Shown: one piece after another, positions 18,282-27,178 of the stretch | Layout: every line of letters begins with the position of its first letter | Numbering within the stretch: the stretch's first letter is position 1 | Origin: Paracoccus sp. R12_2 | GTDB taxonomy: Bacteria > Pseudomonadota > Alphaproteobacteria > Rhodobacterales > Rhodobacteraceae | DNA: 64,000 nt | NCBI RefSeq assembly: GCF_017744015.1 | Contig: NZ_JAGHRA010000014.1 | Span: forward strand, 1 to 64,000 | Direction: 5' to 3' | Notes under the pieces: model-generated | Seen by the model: the letters and a program-made list of their open reading frames with translations, nothing else | The model's database searches: none | Told to the model about the DNA's origin: nothing | Position numbers and translations under genes: made by a program

Positions 18282-18532
18282 TGTCGCGTTGCCCTTAACA
18301 ACGAGACAGGACGCTTTTGCGGCCCTTTTGTTTCCAAAACTTGCCCATAAATATGAGACGACTGAACTAATAGCATGAATCCTATGCGTTTATCTCACAC
18401 AGTCCTCTGGAACTCTGTTTCATAATTATGGGCAACGATATCGCAGTTTAGGGCAAAATATCTCATTTAATGGCAAAAGAAGGGCATTGATTTTATTGGA
18501 TTCTCTATTTCACATTTAAGGGCAACGCGACA
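18282..18532. mobile_element. 251-bp non-autonomous element with IS21-type ends, copy 1
   Basis: Perfect 17-bp terminal inverted repeats beginning TGTCGCGTTGCCC (18282-18298 and 18516-18532), with the TG...CA ends usual for IS21. The interior is AT-rich, has no coding potential and contains subterminal copies of the motif TTGCCC-W-TAA-N2-ATGAGAY: two on the plus strand (about 18289 and 18341) and four on the minus strand. Multiple terminal motifs of this kind are transposase-binding sites in IS21. It interrupts sequence between the IS66 tnpC fragment and istB. A second copy, differing at two positions and of identical length, is at 35393-35643. Confidence 0.75.
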
Positions 18533-18618
18533 GCCAGCTTCTGATGCTCGCGCAGGAACGTGGGCAGCTTGAGTGCCTTGAGATGATGGGCGAGCAGGAT
18601 TTCCGGAGCGTCGCTCAT
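18533..18618 (-). pseudogene. istB: truncated istB (IS21 helper ATPase), N-terminal 28 residues
   Basis: ATG 18618 overlaps the istA stop (ATGA), the classical IS21 arrangement. The frame reads APEILLAHHLKALKLPTFLR, a typical IstB N-terminus, and is then cut off where the 251-bp element begins. The AAA+ ATPase domain is entirely missing. IS21 transposition needs IstB for target-immunity and transposase activation, so this IS21 copy should not move by itself. Confidence 0.88.
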
Positions 18619-20102
18619 GCCATATCTCCCGCCAGCAGCTGCATGTAGGAACGCGCCTCGGTCTTCTCGACCGTTGCCTCGGGCAGATAGGGATAGCAGT
18701 CCAGGTCCAGCCTGGGCGGTCGGCGTTCTACCCGGCACAACAGGAGATGCTTCACAGCGTCGAAGCCGATTGCACCCATGTGGAGCGCCTGCTTCACGGC
18801 AACCTGGAGATCGGCCAGATCGAAGGTTTCCAGCAGCCGCAAAACCTGGACGTATTCGCGGCGGCCATGCCGGTTCATGCGGGCCTCCATCAGCCGGCGC
18901 AGTGTCGCGAACTCTTCGGGAAGCTCCCAGCCCTGAAGCGGCGCTGCCTGCTCAAGCGCATTGATCTTCTGTTCCAGCAGCGGCAGGTAATGGATCGGGT
19001 CGAAGACGATCTCGTCACGATCCCAGCACCGGGGATGGCGGGCGATCACTTCCCCACGGCAACCGATGACCACCGTGTCGACATAGGCCCGGATCCAGAC
19101 ATCCTGATGTCCGAAGGCGACCGGCACCGAATAGTCATTAGTCTTGTAGCGCACCAGAGATTGGGACGAGACCCGCCCATTGTCCTGATCACAGGCCTCG
19201 AAAGGCGCGGCCGGGAATGGGCGCATCGCTGCCAGATCGTGTTGCAACCGCGCGCCGATGGTATCGCTTTCGCCGCGCAGAACATCGAGCTGGCGACGCT
19301 CGCATTGCTCCTCCAGCCAGAGGTTGAATGCCTCCCAGGTTGCAAACTCGGGCATCGGCACCATGAAGTTGCGTCGGGAATAGCCGACCAACCCCTCGAC
19401 CTTCCCCTTGTCATTGCCCTTGCCCGGACGGCCGTAGCGATCCTGGATCAGGTAGTGCGACAGGAACCCGCTGAACAGTTCCGCCCGTTTGCGGGTGCCG
19501 TCCGGCAGGATCTTTGCCACCAGGCATCGGTCATTATCATAGACGATCGACTGCGGAACCGCGCCGAAGAAGGTAAAGGCATGGATATGGCCGTCGACCC
19601 AGGCTTCGGCCACCGCCGCCGGATAGGCCCTGACATAGCAGGCATCGCTATGCGGCAAGTCCAGAACGAAGAAATGAGCTTTCTGCTCAATACCACCAAT
19701 CCTGACCTGCGCCTCGCCAAAATCGGCCTGCGCATGACCCGGCGGATGCGCCAGCGGCACAAATACTTCCTGCCGACGCTTCTCCCGCTCCCGAATGTAA
19801 TCCTTGATGATCGTGTAACCGCCGGTGAACCCGCATTCCTCGCGGAGCCGGTCGAATACCCGCTTTGCCGTGTGCCGCTGTTTGCGCGGCATATGGCGAT
19901 CCGCCTCAAGCCACGCGTCGATGATCGGAATGAACGGCTCAAGCTTCGGCCGCCTGACCTCGGCCGTGCGCCGGTAGCCCGGCGGCACCGAAAAGGTCAT
20001 CATCTTCGCAACAGTATCGCGGGAGATGTTGAATTCCTTCGCCGCCTGACGCTGGCTCATGCCCGCCGCGCAGGCCTGACGCACCTTCAGATATAGCTCC
20101 AC
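18615..20102 (-). CDS. istA: IstA, IS21-family transposase
   Basis: 495 residues. It starts with a helix-turn-helix (VRQACAAGMSQRQAAKEFNI), then the rve integrase core: first Asp in GHAQADFGEAQVRI, second Asp in SIVYDNDRCLVAK and catalytic Glu in KGNDKGKVEGLVGYSRRNF, followed by the C-terminal beta-barrel (YSVPVAFGHQDVWIRAY). The codon at 20102 is GTG; the sequence upstream reads like a normal IstA N-terminus (Tyr-Ser-Val-Glu) but has ATC where ATG is usual, so the first residues are uncertain. The transposase appears intact although its partner istB is lost. Confidence 0.92.
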   Translation of the reverse strand: MELYLKVRQACAAGMSQRQAAKEFNISRDTVAKMMTFSVPPGYRRTAEVRRPKLEPFIPIIDAWLEADRHMPRKQRHTAKRVFDRLREECGFTGGYTIIKDYIREREKRRQEVFVPLAHPPGHAQADFGEAQVRIGGIEQKAHFFVLDLPHSDACYVRAYPAAVAEAWVDGHIHAFTFFGAVPQSIVYDNDRCLVAKILPDGTRKRAELFSGFLSHYLIQDRYGRPGKGNDKGKVEGLVGYSRRNFMVPMPEFATWEAFNLWLEEQCERRQLDVLRGESDTIGARLQHDLAAMRPFPAAPFEACDQDNGRVSSQSLVRYKTNDYSVPVAFGHQDVWIRAYVDTVVIGCRGEVIARHPRCWDRDEIVFDPIHYLPLLEQKINALEQAAPLQGWELPEEFATLRRLMEARMNRHGRREYVQVLRLLETFDLADLQVAVKQALHMGAIGFDAVKHLLLCRVERRPPRLDLDCYPYLPEATVEKTEARSYMQLLAGDMA

Positions 20103-20221
20103 GCTGTAGATCCTCCCGCCCTCCCTGCAACTACAGAAAGGGAAAAGGTGGACGACTTTTACACCGCCCGCAGCAGCACCAAGCCGCCGCTTCCGTGGAC
20201 TAATTTCGCACCGCCGTTCTC
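20103..20221 (-). mobile_element. IS21 upstream terminal region
   Basis: Noncoding sequence upstream of istA with degenerate tandem motifs (TTTTACACCGCC, AATTTCGCACCGCC) typical of the left end of this IS21 subgroup. The element appears to stop near 20221, where the DUF4123 coding sequence begins. These termini are unlike those of the 251-bp element, so two different IS21-type end systems are juxtaposed here. Confidence 0.5.
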
Positions 20222-21384
20222 ACCAGCCCCTGCTTGTTACGCCATTCGGCGATACCCTCGATCATCCGAGTGACCGACGCGAGATCCGACAGCGGCGTGC
20301 GCACCGGCAGCCAGGGCGCGCAAAGCCGTGCCAGCCGCGGATCTTACAGCATCCGATAGCCCAGAAAGGCCGATGCGGCGGCCAGCTTGCCGATCGCTGC
20401 CCGCCCAGTGACGCCAAAGCCGCGCGCATCGGCCGCGACCTGCACGACCAGCCGTTCGACCTCGGCGCGCCGGACATCCAGCATCCGCAGATGCCGCGGG
20501 ATCGACCGCATCAGCCCGTCGGTGACCACCTGCACACAGGTCGTCTGCGCCGATGCCCGCACCGCGCGCAGCACCGCCGGCAGCGTCAGATCCGCGCGGC
20601 TGGCGGTGGCCGCTGCTGCCGGCGCCGCCATGCCGGCATCCCCGCCATTCTGGCGTGCAATGATGGCGAAATTGCCCTCGCCCAGATCGCGGGCCAGCGC
20701 GTCGATGCGCAGATCGCGGCCATCGAACAGCGCCCGCAGGATATCGGCAGAATCGCCCTGCAACCGAGCCAGTTCCGCGATCAGCCGCCTGTCCCAGAAG
20801 CGCAGATAATAGGCCTTGCCCGATGCGTCCTGCACCCGCAGCCGCCGCCGCAGATGGGCCCGCAGATCGCCCAGCCCGGCATCGGTCCGCAGATACAGGC
20901 CACCAAACCGCCCCCACATGCTGGCCGGCGACCGCCCGCGCGTCAGCAGCATCCGGGCAAAGCTGCTGCCGGGCTCCAGCCGCACCAGCCAGGGCGCGAC
21001 CTCGCCCAGCTCATACAGGGCGGCGCCTTGATACAGACAGACATGGTCCAGCCCGGAGCCGTCCAGCAGCTCGGTCAGCCCGTCACCCTCGGCCGCATCG
21101 AGCAACACATAGCAATGCCGCCCGCGATCCGACGCGAAAAACGGGTCGAGCGCCGCCGGCCAGCCGCGCTTCGGGTCGATGCCAAGCTAATCGTCGAGCG
21201 GGGTGACAGCGTCGATCCGCGTCACCGCGATCCGGGTCTGCGGCGCAGCCGCCACCATCGGCAGGGGGCCGGAAACCGGGCGCGCGCCCTGCCCCGGTTC
21301 GGCATCAACCCTGCCGGGCGGTAGAATCCAGAAATCTGACTGCGACTCGTTCACGACAACACCATCCCTATGCACAGCATTCAC
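20222..21384 (-). pseudogene. DUF4123 domain protein, truncated and with two in-frame stops
   Basis: One continuous frame with stops at 21187-21189 (TAG) and 20344-20346 (TAA). Before the first stop, the N-terminus reads NESQSDFWILPPG; after it, WPAALDPFFASDRGRHCYVL continues into the DUF4123 signature GLDHVCLYQGAALYELGEVA, and WGRFGGLYLRTDAGLGDLRA. After the second stop, the frame continues RLARLCAPWLPVRTPLSDLA and is then cut by the IS21 end. DUF4123 proteins are adaptors that load effectors onto type VI secretion VgrG spikes. No other T6SS gene is in the window. It probably marks the old neighbourhood of the PQQ module. Confidence 0.8.
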
Positions 21385-21556
21385 GCCTTCCCGCGCGCGC
21401 GCAACCCTTTCTGGCCACGGGCTTTTGGCCCTTGGTCCGGCTTTCGCGCGATGCTGATGCGGGGCTAGCGGTCGCGGCCGCCGGACCGCGCCCCGACCGG
21501 CACGCGGTCGACTTTGGTCGCATTTATGAGCGGCGCGGCGGCGCTAGTCTGCCCCC

Positions 21557-23611
21557 ATGCGCTGGCTGATGTTGCTGATCCTGTTCTGGGCCGCCCCCCT
21601 GCACGCCGAACCGCTGACGCGCGCGGCGCTTGGCGACATGATCGCGGCGCCCTATGCGCTGGGCGAGCCGTTGAACGACAAGGGCGTCTGGGGGCTGACG
21701 AATTCGGGCGGCGGCGATGCGGGCTATGTGTTTGAAACCGGCCCGCTGGCGCCCCTGCCCGGCTTTTCCGGACAGCCGATCAACATGCTGGTGCTGCTGG
21801 ATCTTGAGGGCACGTTCATCGACGTGCGGCTGCTGGCCCATAACGAGCCGATCTTCGTGTCCGGTCTGGGCGAGGCACCGCTGCGCCAGTTCCTGTCGCA
21901 ATATCGCGGCCATTCGATCAATCAGGCGCTGGTCGTCGGCAGCCCCTATGGCGATCAGGCGGGGGGCGATCTGGTCTACCTCGACGGCGTCACCAAGGCC
22001 ACGGCCAGCGTCCGGATCGCGCATGAATCGATCCTCGCCTCCGCCCTAGCCGTGGCGCGCGAAAAGATGAAGGGGATCAGCGCCGGCCCCCCGCCGCGCC
22101 CCGATCCCGATCACGCCGAAGCGCTGGACTGGAATGCGATGCTGGCGCAGGGGCTGGCGCGGCACCTGCTGGTCAGCAATGCCGATGCCGATGCCGCCTT
22201 TGCCGGCACGCAATGGGCCGATGACGACCCGGATGCCGCGGCCGACCCGGACGGCGCCTATCTGGACCTGTTCGCCGTCGATATCGGCCCGCCGGCGATT
22301 GCCGCCGCCGTCCTTGCCCCCGCCACCCTGGCCGAGGTCCGGCGGCTGACCACGCTGGCCCCGGATGATGAGATGATCCTGCTGATCGAGGCCGGGCGGC
22401 ACGGGCTGGTCGGCCCCGATTTCATCCGCAATACCGCCCCCGACCGGATCGGCGCGGTGCAGGACGGGCTGCCGCTGGCACTGCGCGATGCCGATATCCT
22501 GGCCGAGCTGCACCCGGACCTGCCTGATGCGTTGCAGGATGCGACGATCATGGTGGTGCGGCTGGACCGGCGACTGGGCTTTGACCCGAGCCGCGACTGG
22601 TCGCTGGTGCTGCATGCGCAGCGCGAACATGGCATGTTCCAACCCGAAACCGGCATCCGCGATTTCGATCTGGCCATGGGCCTGCCGGAACGCTTCTTTC
22701 TGGCGGCCGCCGCGCCGGTGCAGACCGCGCCCTGGGTCGATGCGCTGCGCAACCGGCGGCTGGACCTGATCCTGCTGGCGGCGGGGCTGCTGGGGCTGGG
22801 CGCCGCGCTGATGCGGCAAAGCTGGCTGGCGCGGCAGCGGCGTTTCACCGCCATCCGGCTGACAATCCTGGCGGCCGTGATCGGCTTTGTCGGGTTCTGG
22901 GGTCAGGGGCAATTGTCGATCGTCACGCCGCTTGCGGTGATCCGCGGGGTGACGCAGGGCGGCGGGCTGGCGGTGCTGCTCTATGATCCGTTCTCGCTGA
23001 TGGTCTGGGCGGCGGCGATCATTGGTTTCGTCCTGTGGGGGCGCGGGCTGTTCTGCGGCTGGCTGTGCCCCTTTGGGGCGATGCAGGAATTCGCCCATCA
23101 CGCCGGGCGGCGGCTGGGGCTGCCGGAATGGGAACCGCCGCGCAGCCTCGGCCGCGCCTTGCTGTGGACCGGGCCGGTGGCGCTGGCCGGTCTGATCGCG
23201 GTCGCCTTTATCGCCCCCGACCACGCCGAAACCGTGGCCGAGATCGAGCCGTTCAAGACCGCCATCACCATGCATTTCGACCGCCCCTGGCCCTATGTGC
23301 TGTGGGCGGGCGGCTGGCTGGCGGTGTCGATGGTCTGGTTCAAGGGGTTCTGCCGGTCGATCTGCCCGCTTGGCGCCCTGATGCGGATCGGCGGGGTGCT
23401 GCGCCTGCGCCGCTGGATCCCGCGCCGCGCGGCCTGCGGCAGCCCCTGCCAGCTGTGCCGCGTGCGCTGCAAATATGACGCCATCGCGCCCAAGGGCGAA
23501 ATCCGCTATTCCGAATGTTTCCAGTGCCTTGACTGCGTCAAGATCCATGACGACCCGGGCCAGTGCGTGCCCTTGATCCTGAAGGCGCGCGGCCGGAGGA
23601 TGGCGGCATGA
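21557..23611 (+). CDS. NosR/NirI-like membrane flavo-iron-sulphur protein
   Basis: 684 residues. A signal peptide (WLMLLILFWAAPLHA) precedes a periplasmic FMN-binding domain (about 60-180), a further periplasmic region, and several membrane helices from about residue 415. The cytoplasmic part has two CxxxCP motifs (CGWLCPFGAMQE about 500, CRSICPLGALMR about 600) and two ferredoxin-like cysteine clusters (CGSPCQLCRVRC, CFQCLDC). This is the architecture of NosR/NirI, which passes electrons from the quinol pool to the periplasm. No nos or nir genes are here; instead it precedes apbE and the PQQ-dehydrogenase genes, suggesting an electron-transfer role for alcohol oxidation. It overlaps apbE by ATGA. 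Confidence 0.85.
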   Translation: MRWLMLLILFWAAPLHAEPLTRAALGDMIAAPYALGEPLNDKGVWGLTNSGGGDAGYVFETGPLAPLPGFSGQPINMLVLLDLEGTFIDVRLLAHNEPIFVSGLGEAPLRQFLSQYRGHSINQALVVGSPYGDQAGGDLVYLDGVTKATASVRIAHESILASALAVAREKMKGISAGPPPRPDPDHAEALDWNAMLAQGLARHLLVSNADADAAFAGTQWADDDPDAAADPDGAYLDLFAVDIGPPAIAAAVLAPATLAEVRRLTTLAPDDEMILLIEAGRHGLVGPDFIRNTAPDRIGAVQDGLPLALRDADILAELHPDLPDALQDATIMVVRLDRRLGFDPSRDWSLVLHAQREHGMFQPETGIRDFDLAMGLPERFFLAAAAPVQTAPWVDALRNRRLDLILLAAGLLGLGAALMRQSWLARQRRFTAIRLTILAAVIGFVGFWGQGQLSIVTPLAVIRGVTQGGGLAVLLYDPFSLMVWAAAIIGFVLWGRGLFCGWLCPFGAMQEFAHHAGRRLGLPEWEPPRSLGRALLWTGPVALAGLIAVAFIAPDHAETVAEIEPFKTAITMHFDRPWPYVLWAGGWLAVSMVWFKGFCRSICPLGALMRIGGVLRLRRWIPRRAACGSPCQLCRVRCKYDAIAPKGEIRYSECFQCLDCVKIHDDPGQCVPLILKARGRRMAA

Positions 23612-24492
23612 TCGGGCGCAGGCGCTTTCTGACGATCACCGCCGGGGCGCTGGTCGCCGGCCCGGCGGCGGCGACGGTGGCGGCGAAGGCGGCGGCGGCC
23701 GAATGGCGCGGCCAGGCGCTGGGCGCGGATGCGCGCATCGTGATCCGGGGCGGCGCCGCGCCGGACAGGGTGCTGGCCGATCTGCGCGCCATGATCGGGC
23801 GCATCGAGGCGGTGTTTTCGCTGTTCCGCGATTCCGAGGTGACGCGCCTGAACCGCAACGGCCGCGTCACCGCGTCGGATGATCTGCTGGATGCCGTGAC
23901 GCTGGCCCGGCGGGTGCATGGCGCGACCGGCGGCGTCTTTGACCCCGGGGTCCAGGTCCTGTGGCAGGCGCTGGCCGGTGGCGCGGCGCCCGGGCCCCTG
24001 ACGCCGCTTGGCGGGCTGGTGCGCGACGGGCGCGACCTGCGGCTGGCGCAGGGTCAGGCCGTGACGCTGAACGGCATCGCCCAGGGGATCGCGACCGACC
24101 GCGCCGCCGCGCTGCTGGCGGACCGCGGCCTTGGCGATATTCTGGTCGATCTGGGCGAAACCCGCGCCATTGGCGGCGATTTCGCGCTGGAACTGGCCGA
24201 TCCCGACGCCGGGGTTCTGGGGCGGCTGACGCTGCGCGCGGGGCGGGCCATCGCGACATCATCGCCCGGCGCGCTGGTCTTTCCGGGCGGGCAGAGCCAT
24301 ATCATCGGCCCGGCAGGCCAGCGCCCGCGCTGGTCCACGGTGTCGGTCGAGGCAGGAACAGCCGCGCTGGCCGATGCGGCATCGACGGCCTTTGTGCTGA
24401 TGGATCGCCCGGCCATCGCCGCCGCCGCCCGGCGGCTGGACACCGGCCCGGTGCGGCTGGTCGATTTCGATGGCAACCTGACGACGCTCTGA
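23608..24492 (+). CDS. apbE: FAD:protein FMN transferase
   Basis: 294 residues. A twin-arginine-like signal (GRRRFLTITAGALVAG) targets it to the periplasm. ApbE features include ALGADARIVIRGG, the region IEAVFSLFRDSEVTRLNRNG, TGGVFDPGV, and NGIAQGIATDRAAALLADRG with LVDLGETRAIGG. ApbE attaches FMN covalently through a phosphoester bond to a Thr/Ser in FMN-binding domains; the obvious substrate is the NosR-like protein encoded directly upstream and overlapping by four bases. The start ATG 23608 is fixed by that overlap and by the upstream GGAGG. Confidence 0.9.
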   Translation: MIGRRRFLTITAGALVAGPAAATVAAKAAAAEWRGQALGADARIVIRGGAAPDRVLADLRAMIGRIEAVFSLFRDSEVTRLNRNGRVTASDDLLDAVTLARRVHGATGGVFDPGVQVLWQALAGGAAPGPLTPLGGLVRDGRDLRLAQGQAVTLNGIAQGIATDRAAALLADRGLGDILVDLGETRAIGGDFALELADPDAGVLGRLTLRAGRAIATSSPGALVFPGGQSHIIGPAGQRPRWSTVSVEAGTAALADAASTAFVLMDRPAIAAAARRLDTGPVRLVDFDGNLTTL

Positions 24493-24520
24493 CGCGCCCC
24501 GCCCCCGGCCTGCCCCCGTT

Positions 24521-25420
24521 TCAGCGCACCGCCGGCAGATAGGTCACGCCATGATCGGCAAAGATCCGTTCCATCCGCCCGTCGGCAATGGCCGCGCCGA
24601 TGATGTCATCCACCGCATAGCCCAGCGGCCGGTGCTGGGTCGACAGGGCCAGCCCCAGCGTCCATTTCGACCGTTCCAGCCCCAGAAAGGGCGGCTCATG
24701 GATGCCGATGGCGTCCGTCGCGCCGGCTTCCAGCTGGGCGCGCGGGCCCATCACCGCCATCACGTCCCCCGCCACCAGGGCCGCCATCGCCTGCGCGACA
24801 TTGGGATAGCGATGCACCTTGTCGCCCGCCGCCCCGACCAGCCCGGTCAGGAAGAAATCCGAGATGGAATCGTTTTCGACCCCCACCGTGTCGTAACGGA
24901 AAAAGGCCGGAACAGGCGGCTTTTCGGGGTATTCGGCGCGTGCATAGGCGATCGCCAGATGTTCCTCGGCATAGATGCCGGTGAAGACGACCTGATCGAA
25001 ACGGCAGGCATAATCCACGTCATAGGGTGCATGCAGGAACAGGTTCGACACATGCCCGCCCACCGCCGCGCCCTTGTAGACATAGTTCAGCAGGTCCTGG
25101 TCCAGCGTCTCGCCCGCCTGGACCATGCGGATCCGGGTCTCGACGCCCAGATCGCCGCCGATCAGCCGCGCCAGATCGACATCGATCCCGGCCGGCTGGC
25201 CATTGGCCAGATAGGACCAGGGCGGGAAATCTTCATAGACCGCGATCTCGATCCAGCCCTCGTCGGTGATCCGGTCCAGCGTGCGGCCGATATCCTGCGG
25301 AAAGCTGTTCTGCTGGCGCTGATCGGGCGCCACGCCGGCGCAGGATGCAAAACCGGGCGCGGCCCCGGCCAGAAAGACCAGCAGGGCCGCGCCCGCAATC
25401 GGAAAACCTGATCCCATCAC
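24521..25420 (-). CDS. XoxJ/MoxJ-like periplasmic solute-binding protein
   Basis: 299 residues with a signal peptide (PIAGAALLVFLAGAAPGFAS). The rest is an SBP_bac_3-type fold: WIEIAVYEDFPPWSYLANG, GIDVDLARLIGGDLGVETRI and a C-terminal lobe ending ADGRMERIFADHGVTY. In methylotroph and PQQ-alcohol clusters such proteins (MxaJ/XoxJ) do not feed an ABC importer but assist maturation of the quinoprotein dehydrogenase. No permease is adjacent, supporting that role. It is the last of a four-gene minus-strand operon (ABC-binding protein, propeller, cytochrome, this gene). GTG 25420 or ATG 25417 may be the start. Confidence 0.8.
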   Translation of the reverse strand: MMGSGFPIAGAALLVFLAGAAPGFASCAGVAPDQRQQNSFPQDIGRTLDRITDEGWIEIAVYEDFPPWSYLANGQPAGIDVDLARLIGGDLGVETRIRMVQAGETLDQDLLNYVYKGAAVGGHVSNLFLHAPYDVDYACRFDQVVFTGIYAEEHLAIAYARAEYPEKPPVPAFFRYDTVGVENDSISDFFLTGLVGAAGDKVHRYPNVAQAMAALVAGDVMAVMGPRAQLEAGATDAIGIHEPPFLGLERSKWTLGLALSTQHRPLGYAVDDIIGAAIADGRMERIFADHGVTYLPAVR

Positions 25421-25425
25421 ATCCC

Positions 25426-26115
25426 TCAGTTCGATGCGGAAAGCCCGATCGTCAGCAATTCGGCGGCATGTTTCCCGGATGCCGGATCATCGGTCAGCGC
25501 GGCAGCGGCGCGCGACACGGCGCTGTCGGCCTTGGGCGCACCGGATGCGGTGGCGACGGCACCAGCGATCTCGGCCAGCTCGGCCTTCAGCGCCATCGGG
25601 TCGCCCTCGCCCGCGGCCAGCTGATCGCGGATTTCGCGCAGCCGGTCGGCGCTGGCATCCAGCGCGCCATCCTCGGGGCGGGTCTCGATATAGGTGCGGA
25701 TCGCCCAGGCGGCCTTCTGGCCCAGAACCTCGCCAAAGGCGGGCATCTTGGTGGTTCCGTCCTGCGTATAGCCGTCGCGGAACCGTTCCGCATACCATTC
25801 ATCGCCATATTCCTCGGCCTCGAGGAAGCGCAGATCGGGGGCCAGGCCGCCCGACACGGCGCCAAGCCCATGGCAGCGCGCGCAGTTCTGGTTATAGCCC
25901 GAATCCCCGATCTTGACGGCGGCGAGCCAGACATCTTCGCCCGCCGCCTCGGCCCGATAGGGGTTTTCGGTCAGCCATTCCTCGCCCACCTCGGGCAGCG
26001 CATCGGTGTTCATCGGCTGCGGCGCGACATCGCCATGGGCCATGATCTGAACCGGCACGGCGATGCACCCGGCGGCGATGGCGGCCAGCAGGGATTTGTG
26101 AAACTTGGTCGTCAT
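25426..26115 (-). CDS. pedF: PedF-type cytochrome c550
   Basis: 229 residues. After a signal peptide (SLLAAIAAGCIAVPVQIMA) comes the family-typical HGDVAPQPMNTDALPEVGEEW. One c-type haem site, CARCH (Cys78, Cys81, His82), with the likely axial Met in TTKMPAFGE. The C-terminal 70 residues are Ala-rich and helical. PedF-like cytochromes accept electrons from PQQ-dependent alcohol dehydrogenases in the periplasm. It lies five bases upstream of the XoxJ-like gene and has a strong AGGAGG. Its partner is presumably the quinoprotein encoded divergently at 29.2 kb. Confidence 0.9.
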   Translation of the reverse strand: MTTKFHKSLLAAIAAGCIAVPVQIMAHGDVAPQPMNTDALPEVGEEWLTENPYRAEAAGEDVWLAAVKIGDSGYNQNCARCHGLGAVSGGLAPDLRFLEAEEYGDEWYAERFRDGYTQDGTTKMPAFGEVLGQKAAWAIRTYIETRPEDGALDASADRLREIRDQLAAGEGDPMALKAELAEIAGAVATASGAPKADSAVSRAAAALTDDPASGKHAAELLTIGLSASN

Positions 26116-26203
26116 GGGCGGTTCCTCCTGTCCCGTTCGCGGCGTGGTTCAGTGTCGATCCGTGCTGCATGCGCGGCAATTCGACCTTGGTCGATGCGAC
26201 TTT

Positions 26204-27178
26204 TCAGTCGGTCGGCCGGGCCGAGGCGCCCCAGGGAAAACGCCCCACCTTGATCGTCTTGACCGGGGTCAGCGAAGCGACGTCGATCACCGTAACATCG
26301 CCCGATACGCCATTGGTCGTGAACAGTTTCGTGTTGTCGGGCGAAAACGCCAGATGCCAGACCCGGCGCCCGACGAGGATGTAATCCGTCACCGCGCGCG
26401 TCGCGACATCGACCACCGCGATATGGTCGGCCGGCCCCAGCGCGACAAAGACCCGCGCCCCGTCGGGCGAAAAGCGCATCCCCACGGGCTGCAGCTTTTC
26501 GGGGCGGATATTCGGCAGTGCAAAGCTGATCTTGGCCAGTTCGGCCTGGGTCGCGACATCAAAGATGCTGACCGTGCCGCCGATCTCGGCGCTGACCCAT
26601 AATTCCTTGCCATCGGGGCTGAATTCCGCGTGGCGCGGCCGCGAATCGACCAGCGTATTGGCGATGATCTGCTGGGTTTCGGTGTCGATCCAATGCGCCA
26701 TGTTCGTCGTCTCGGACGTGGTGATCTGGATCTTGCCATCGGGGGATATCCCCATCCCTTCGGGTTCGATCCCGACATCGATCTGGGCGACGACCTTGCG
26801 GCTTTCGGTATCGACGACGGTGGTGATCGCGTCGTCTTCATTCGCGATGTAAAGCAGCCGGTCATCGGGCGAGATGACGAATTGTTCGGGATCGGCGCCC
26901 GATGGCAGATCATGCAGGATCTCGCCGGTTTCCGGATCCATCACCTGCACCGCATTCGAATCCGACGCGCAGATATAGAGCCTGCTGAAATCGCGCGAAA
27001 AGGTGACGCCGCGCGGGCGCTGGCCGGTCGGATAGGTCGCGGTGACCGCCAGCGTGTCGACATCGATGACGCTGATCGTGTCGTCCAGTTCATTGGTGAC
27101 CCAGATTTCATCGGCAAGGGCCGGGCCGGCCAGGGTCAGGGACGTGGACAGCGCAAGCAGGCAGCGGCGGGGCGTCAT
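26204..27178 (-). CDS. PQQ-associated YVTN beta-propeller protein
   Basis: 324 residues with a signal peptide (CLLALSTSLTLAGPALA). The mature part is a seven-bladed propeller with repeated blades such as VTNELDDTISVIDVDTLAV, IANEDDAITTVVDTESRKVV and VDVATRAVTDYILVGRR, each ending in the SPDG/FSPD turn. It belongs to the group of PQQ-dependent-catabolism-associated propellers regularly found next to quinoprotein alcohol dehydrogenases; the molecular function is not established. Its start overlaps the upstream gene's stop (ATGA), so I placed it at 27178 and not in the longer upstream frame. Confidence 0.88.
   Translation of the reverse strand: MTPRRCLLALSTSLTLAGPALADEIWVTNELDDTISVIDVDTLAVTATYPTGQRPRGVTFSRDFSRLYICASDSNAVQVMDPETGEILHDLPSGADPEQFVISPDDRLLYIANEDDAITTVVDTESRKVVAQIDVGIEPEGMGISPDGKIQITTSETTNMAHWIDTETQQIIANTLVDSRPRHAEFSPDGKELWVSAEIGGTVSIFDVATQAELAKISFALPNIRPEKLQPVGMRFSPDGARVFVALGPADHIAVVDVATRAVTDYILVGRRVWHLAFSPDNTKLFTTNGVSGDVTVIDVASLTPVKTIKVGRFPWGASARPTD

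Noticed and set aside
22046..23548. A 500-codon minus-strand frame opposite the NosR-like gene
   Set aside because: Composition is Arg/Gln/Pro/His-rich, typical of antisense frames in high-GC DNA; the plus-strand frame has the conserved motifs.
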